A DNA stretch of 64,000 nt, taken from assembly GCF_014204895.1 (NCBI RefSeq), contig NZ_JACHMF010000001.1, forward strand, positions 5,146,001 to 5,210,000, written 5' to 3'. The DNA comes from Paractinoplanes abujensis. GTDB taxonomy: Bacteria; Actinomycetota; Actinomycetes; Mycobacteriales; Micromonosporaceae. The notes under the pieces were generated by a model. It saw nothing but the letters and a program-made list of their open reading frames with translations, was not told the DNA's origin and searched no databases. Both the position numbers and the translations under genes were made by a program. Position 1 is the stretch's first letter; every line of letters starts with the position of its first letter. Below are positions 61,309 through 64,000 of this stretch, piece after piece.

Positions 61309-61755
61309 ATGATCGTCGTGGAGCGCAGCCTGGCCGTGACCGCCGCCCCGCCGCTGGCGCTCGGCTACCTGGCCGATTTCGGCAACACCGCGGTGTGGGA
61401 TCCGGTCGTGCGCCAGTCGATCCGCAACGGCGCCGGGCCCATCGTGCCGGGGGTCAGCTGGCGCCAGGTGTGCCGGCTGCTCGGCATCACCACCGAACTG
61501 ACCTACACGCTGGTCACCTCGGAACCCGGGCGGCTGCTGTTCCACGGGCGCAACGAAGGGGCCACCTGCGTCGACACTGTGGTCGTGCGGGCGGCCCCGT
61601 CGGGTTGCGAGGTCACTTACCGGGTCGAGCTCGAGGTGCACGGGCTGGCCAAGCTGGCCTCCCGGCTGATCAAGATGGAGTTCGAGAAGGTCGGGAACAG
61701 GGGCGCGGCCGCCCTCACCCAGGCGCTGAACAGCCTGGCCCCCGCGGCTCCCTAG
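61309..61755 (+). CDS. SRPBCC (polyketide-cyclase-like) protein
   Basis: A 148-residue hydrophobic-pocket protein starting MIVVERSLAVTAAPP, the usual SRPBCC beginning. ATG 61309 follows GGGGGA; an in-frame ATG at 61285 with GGAG four bases upstream is equally possible. The role may be in lipid or polyketide handling. It overlaps the methyltransferase gene stop by CTAG (61752-61755). Confidence 0.8.
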   Translation: MIVVERSLAVTAAPPLALGYLADFGNTAVWDPVVRQSIRNGAGPIVPGVSWRQVCRLLGITTELTYTLVTSEPGRLLFHGRNEGATCVDTVVVRAAPSGCEVTYRVELEVHGLAKLASRLIKMEFEKVGNRGAAALTQALNSLAPAAP

Positions 61756-62561
61756 GCGCGGGTCGCGACGACCTGCAGGTAGGCCGACGGGATCCGGGCC
61801 GTGCCGTCGGTGGCCGTGTTGTAACGCCCGACCAGGGCGACCAGGTCGTCGTAGAGCGGCTTGCCGCCGTCCGGGCCGAGCGCCTCGAACGCCTTGAGCG
61901 TCGGGCCGTAGTACTCGCGGAAGTAGTCGGCGAAATGCTCGGCCGTCCGGAAGCGGAAGACGAACTCGCGGCGGGTCGTGCGCAGGTCACGCACCCGGTC
62001 GCCGAACAGTTCGCGGACGCGGGCCTCGCTGCCCCACTCGACCGGCCCGCGGATGCCGGGCGGTGGCGGCACCCGGCGGCCCACCGTGCGGAACATCTCG
62101 CCGATGAAACCGTCGGGCGTCCAGTTGGCCATGGCGATCGTGCCCCCGGCCCGGCACACCCGGGTCAGCTCGGCCGCGGTGCGCTCCTGGTCGGGGGCGA
62201 ACATCGCGCCGACCACCGAGAGCACGGCGTCGAAACGGCCGTCGTCGTACGGCAGGTGCTCGGCGTCGGCGATCTCCGTGGTCAACGGCAGGCGTTCCGC
62301 GTCGGCCCGCTCCCGGGCCCGGGCCAGCAGCCCCGGCACGTAGTCGGAAGCGGTCACCCGGCACCCGCACCGGGCGGCGGCCAGGGCGGCGTTGCCGGTG
62401 CCGGCCGCCACGTCCAGCACGTCCGCACCCGGCGCGAGGTCGGCCGCCTGCACCGTCTCCTCGGCCATCGGATGGATCAGGGAGGCCACCGCGCCGTAGT
62501 CGCCGCTGGCCCAGGTCTTCTGCTGCTTGGCTTTGAGTCCTTCGAGATTCAGCTCCGTCAT
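61752..62561 (-). CDS. Class I SAM methyltransferase
   Basis: A 269-residue protein. VLDVAAGTGNAALAAA (about 50-65) is the SAM loop and VLSVVGAMFAPDQE the motif-III region. It has the typical UbiE/COQ5-like pattern (CRVTASDYVPGLLARAR). The small-molecule substrate is unknown. ATG 62561 is preferred because 12 upstream in-frame codons look less protein-like. Confidence 0.8.
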   Translation of the reverse strand: MTELNLEGLKAKQQKTWASGDYGAVASLIHPMAEETVQAADLAPGADVLDVAAGTGNAALAAARCGCRVTASDYVPGLLARARERADAERLPLTTEIADAEHLPYDDGRFDAVLSVVGAMFAPDQERTAAELTRVCRAGGTIAMANWTPDGFIGEMFRTVGRRVPPPPGIRGPVEWGSEARVRELFGDRVRDLRTTRREFVFRFRTAEHFADYFREYYGPTLKAFEALGPDGGKPLYDDLVALVGRYNTATDGTARIPSAYLQVVATRA

Positions 62562-62899
62562 GCCTACGACGCTACGAATCCGCAGCTCCGGGCACATGGG
62601 GAAGGCTCCCTATGTTGGCCCGCTCCATTACCCAGTGCGTGCGCGAACCGACGGCGCACCGGACCCGAGTACATTCGCGGGCTGAACCCGAGCGATGTCA
62701 GGACTATGCCATGAGCATCGAAGCCACTCCGCTCGTGACAGAACTTTGACATCTCTTCGTCGCGAATCCGCGCTGATTTGCAGGGAAATCGTCGGCCATT
62801 AGGTGCGGCGGCTACAGAGTTGGAACAGTCAAGAAATGTCAGAGTAATGACTCACGGTCAGTCTGCTTTCACTAGCAGCGGCCGAACGGAGTCTCCTAT
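62562..62899. other. Non-coding gap upstream of urtA
   Basis: About 340 bases with no convincing gene. GTGACA-GAACT-TTGACA at 62735-62751 has the 11-bp spaced half-sites of a GlnR-like box; TTGACA could also be a -35 element, but no good -10 is at the right distance. A ribosome site GGAG precedes the urtA start by about eight bases. Confidence 0.45.
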
Positions 62900-64000
62900 A
62901 TGTCCTCCACCAGCAAGCGGATGCGCGCGCTTGTCGCCACGGGCGCCATCGCGACGACCATGGCCCTCGTGCTCACCGGCTGCGGCGCGCGAGCCGGCGA
63001 CGACACGGCCGGCGCCGGGTCGTCCGCGGCAGCCAGCTGCGTCGACACCTCCGGCGACACCGTCAAGCTCGGCTTCCTGAACTCCCTGACCGGCGGCATG
63101 GCGATCTCGGAGAAGACCGTCTCCAATGTGCTGCACATGGCCGCCGACGAGATCAACGCCGACGGCGGCATCCTCGGCAAGAAGATCGAGTACGTCCAGG
63201 AGGACGGCGCCACCGACTGGCCCACCTTCGCGGAGAAGACCGAGAAGCTGCTCACCCAGGACTGCGTGGCCGCGATCTTCGGCGGCTGGACCTCGTCCTC
63301 CCGCAAGGCGGTGAAGCCGGTCGTCGAGAAGTTCAACGGCCTCTTCTTCTACCCGGTGCAGTACGAGGGCCTCGAGTCGTCGCCGAACATCTACTACACC
63401 GGCGCGACCACCAATCAGCAGATCATCCCGGCGATGGACTTCCTCGCCTCCAAGGGGGTGAAGACGCTGTTCCTCGCGGGCAGCGACTACGTCTTCCCCC
63501 GCACCGCGAACGCGATCATCAAGCTCTACGCGGCCAAGCTCGGCATCAAGATCGTCGGCGAGGAGTACGTGCCCCTCGACAAGGACGACTGGACCAGCCA
63601 GGTGGCGAAGATCGTGGCGGCCAAGCCGGACTTCATTTTCAACACCATCAACGGCTCGTCGAACGTCGGGTTCATCAAGGCGTACTACGACGCCGGCCTC
63701 ACCCCCGCCAAGACGCCGATCATCTCGGTGTCGATCGCCGAGGAGGAGGCACCGGCCATGGGCCACGAAGTCACCGGCAACTACGCGTCGTGGAACTACT
63801 TCCAGTCGCTCGAGACCGACACCAACCCGAAGTTCATCAAGAGCTGGAAGGCCTACCCCAACAGCAGCGGCGTCACCTCCGACCCGATGGAAGCCGCCTA
63901 CATCTCGCTCCACCTGTACAAGGCCCTCGTCGAGGCGGCCGGGTCGTTCGACGTCAACGCGGTGAACGCCGCGGCGAAGGCGAAGCCCATCACGTTCGAC
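62900..64000 (+). CDS. urtA: Urea ABC transporter substrate-binding lipoprotein UrtA (incomplete)
   Basis: The first 367 codons of a lipoprotein that binds urea or short amides for an ABC importer; the gene runs off the right edge. Lipobox LTGC gives lipidated Cys28. DTVKLGFLNSLTGGMAISEKTV and GGWTSSSRKAVKPVVEK, followed by FYPVQYEGLESSPNIYYTGA, are UrtA-family hallmarks related to AmiC. urtBCDE would be expected downstream. Nitrogen control by GlnR is plausible. Confidence 0.92.
   Translation, partial: MSSTSKRMRALVATGAIATTMALVLTGCGARAGDDTAGAGSSAAASCVDTSGDTVKLGFLNSLTGGMAISEKTVSNVLHMAADEINADGGILGKKIEYVQEDGATDWPTFAEKTEKLLTQDCVAAIFGGWTSSSRKAVKPVVEKFNGLFFYPVQYEGLESSPNIYYTGATTNQQIIPAMDFLASKGVKTLFLAGSDYVFPRTANAIIKLYAAKLGIKIVGEEYVPLDKDDWTSQVAKIVAAKPDFIFNTINGSSNVGFIKAYYDAGLTPAKTPIISVSIAEEEAPAMGHEVTGNYASWNYFQSLETDTNPKFIKSWKAYPNSSGVTSDPMEAAYISLHLYKALVEAAGSFDVNAVNAAAKAKPITFD

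Noticed and set aside
62746-62751. TTGACA as a -35 element for urtA
   Set aside because: No -10-like hexamer lies 16-18 bases downstream; only kept as part of a possible GlnR box.

Overview
The window is high-GC, gene-dense chromosomal DNA from an actinomycete, most likely a Micromonosporaceae member close to Actinoplanes. Pointers are GTG/TTG starts with GGAGG ribosome sites, a mycothiol-dependent maleylpyruvate-isomerase-type enzyme, a DUF574 methyltransferase, actinobacterial families DUF3052, DUF3145 and DUF3311, an E. coli-type homodimeric pyruvate dehydrogenase E1, and a chemoreceptor (Actinoplanes makes motile spores). The genus is an inference. From memory, gene order resembles the Mycobacterium rnhA/CobC - Zn-ribbon - Nif3 block and the ahpE - DUF3052 - aceE and fasR - fabD - fabH - acpP - fabF - DUF3145 blocks of Streptomyces; here the blocks are separated by accessory genes.

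Layout. 1-9.6 kb: start of a LacI regulator divergent from a Tat-exported beta-propeller glycosidase, a streptomycin-kinase-like APH, an MFS exporter, a PD-(D/E)XK-like protein, VOC and methyltransferase genes, and a DUF3311 plus solute:sodium symporter pair. 9.6-16.5 kb: chitinase, the translationally coupled Nif3 / Zn-ribbon / RNase H-phosphatase operon, an XRE regulator with a flavoprotein, and a Prim-Pol-like protein. 16.5-22.2 kb: a cupin XRE regulator divergent from a CxxC flavoenzyme, several unknowns, an M43 metalloprotease with a small partner, and tRNA-Val(UAC). 22.2-29 kb: AhpE, DUF3052, a fused 2-oxoacid dehydrogenase E1 and aceE. 29-37.7 kb: chemoreceptor, MFS, glutamyl-tRNA synthetase, a MITE-like element between two stop codons, a sigma factor with a membrane partner, and a TetR regulator. 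37.7-39 kb: minisatellites and a gene-poor stretch with two perfect DnaA boxes. 39-46 kb: FasR-type regulator and the type II fatty-acid synthase operon, then GH3 and DUF3145. 46-64 kb: carbonic anhydrase, a hydrolase, an SDR relic, an ArsR/AHSA1 pair, a HelD-like helicase, PfkB-SurE, STAS, a Ser/Thr kinase, MerR, argS with an Arg-rich leader peptide, and the start of urtA, a urea ABC-transporter binding protein.

The strongest non-genic signals are (i) the 14-residue Arg-rich leader ORF and mutually exclusive RNA hairpins upstream of argS, (ii) a 163-bp inverted-repeat element inserted at TA within what was probably an overlapping CTAG stop-codon pair, (iii) paired DnaA boxes upstream of the fatty-acid regulator, and (iv) three adjacent minisatellite blocks of 25, 19 and 21 bp period. 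Positions, dyads and reading frames were read directly from the sequence. Family names rest on recognised motifs and remembered relatives; no database search was run.
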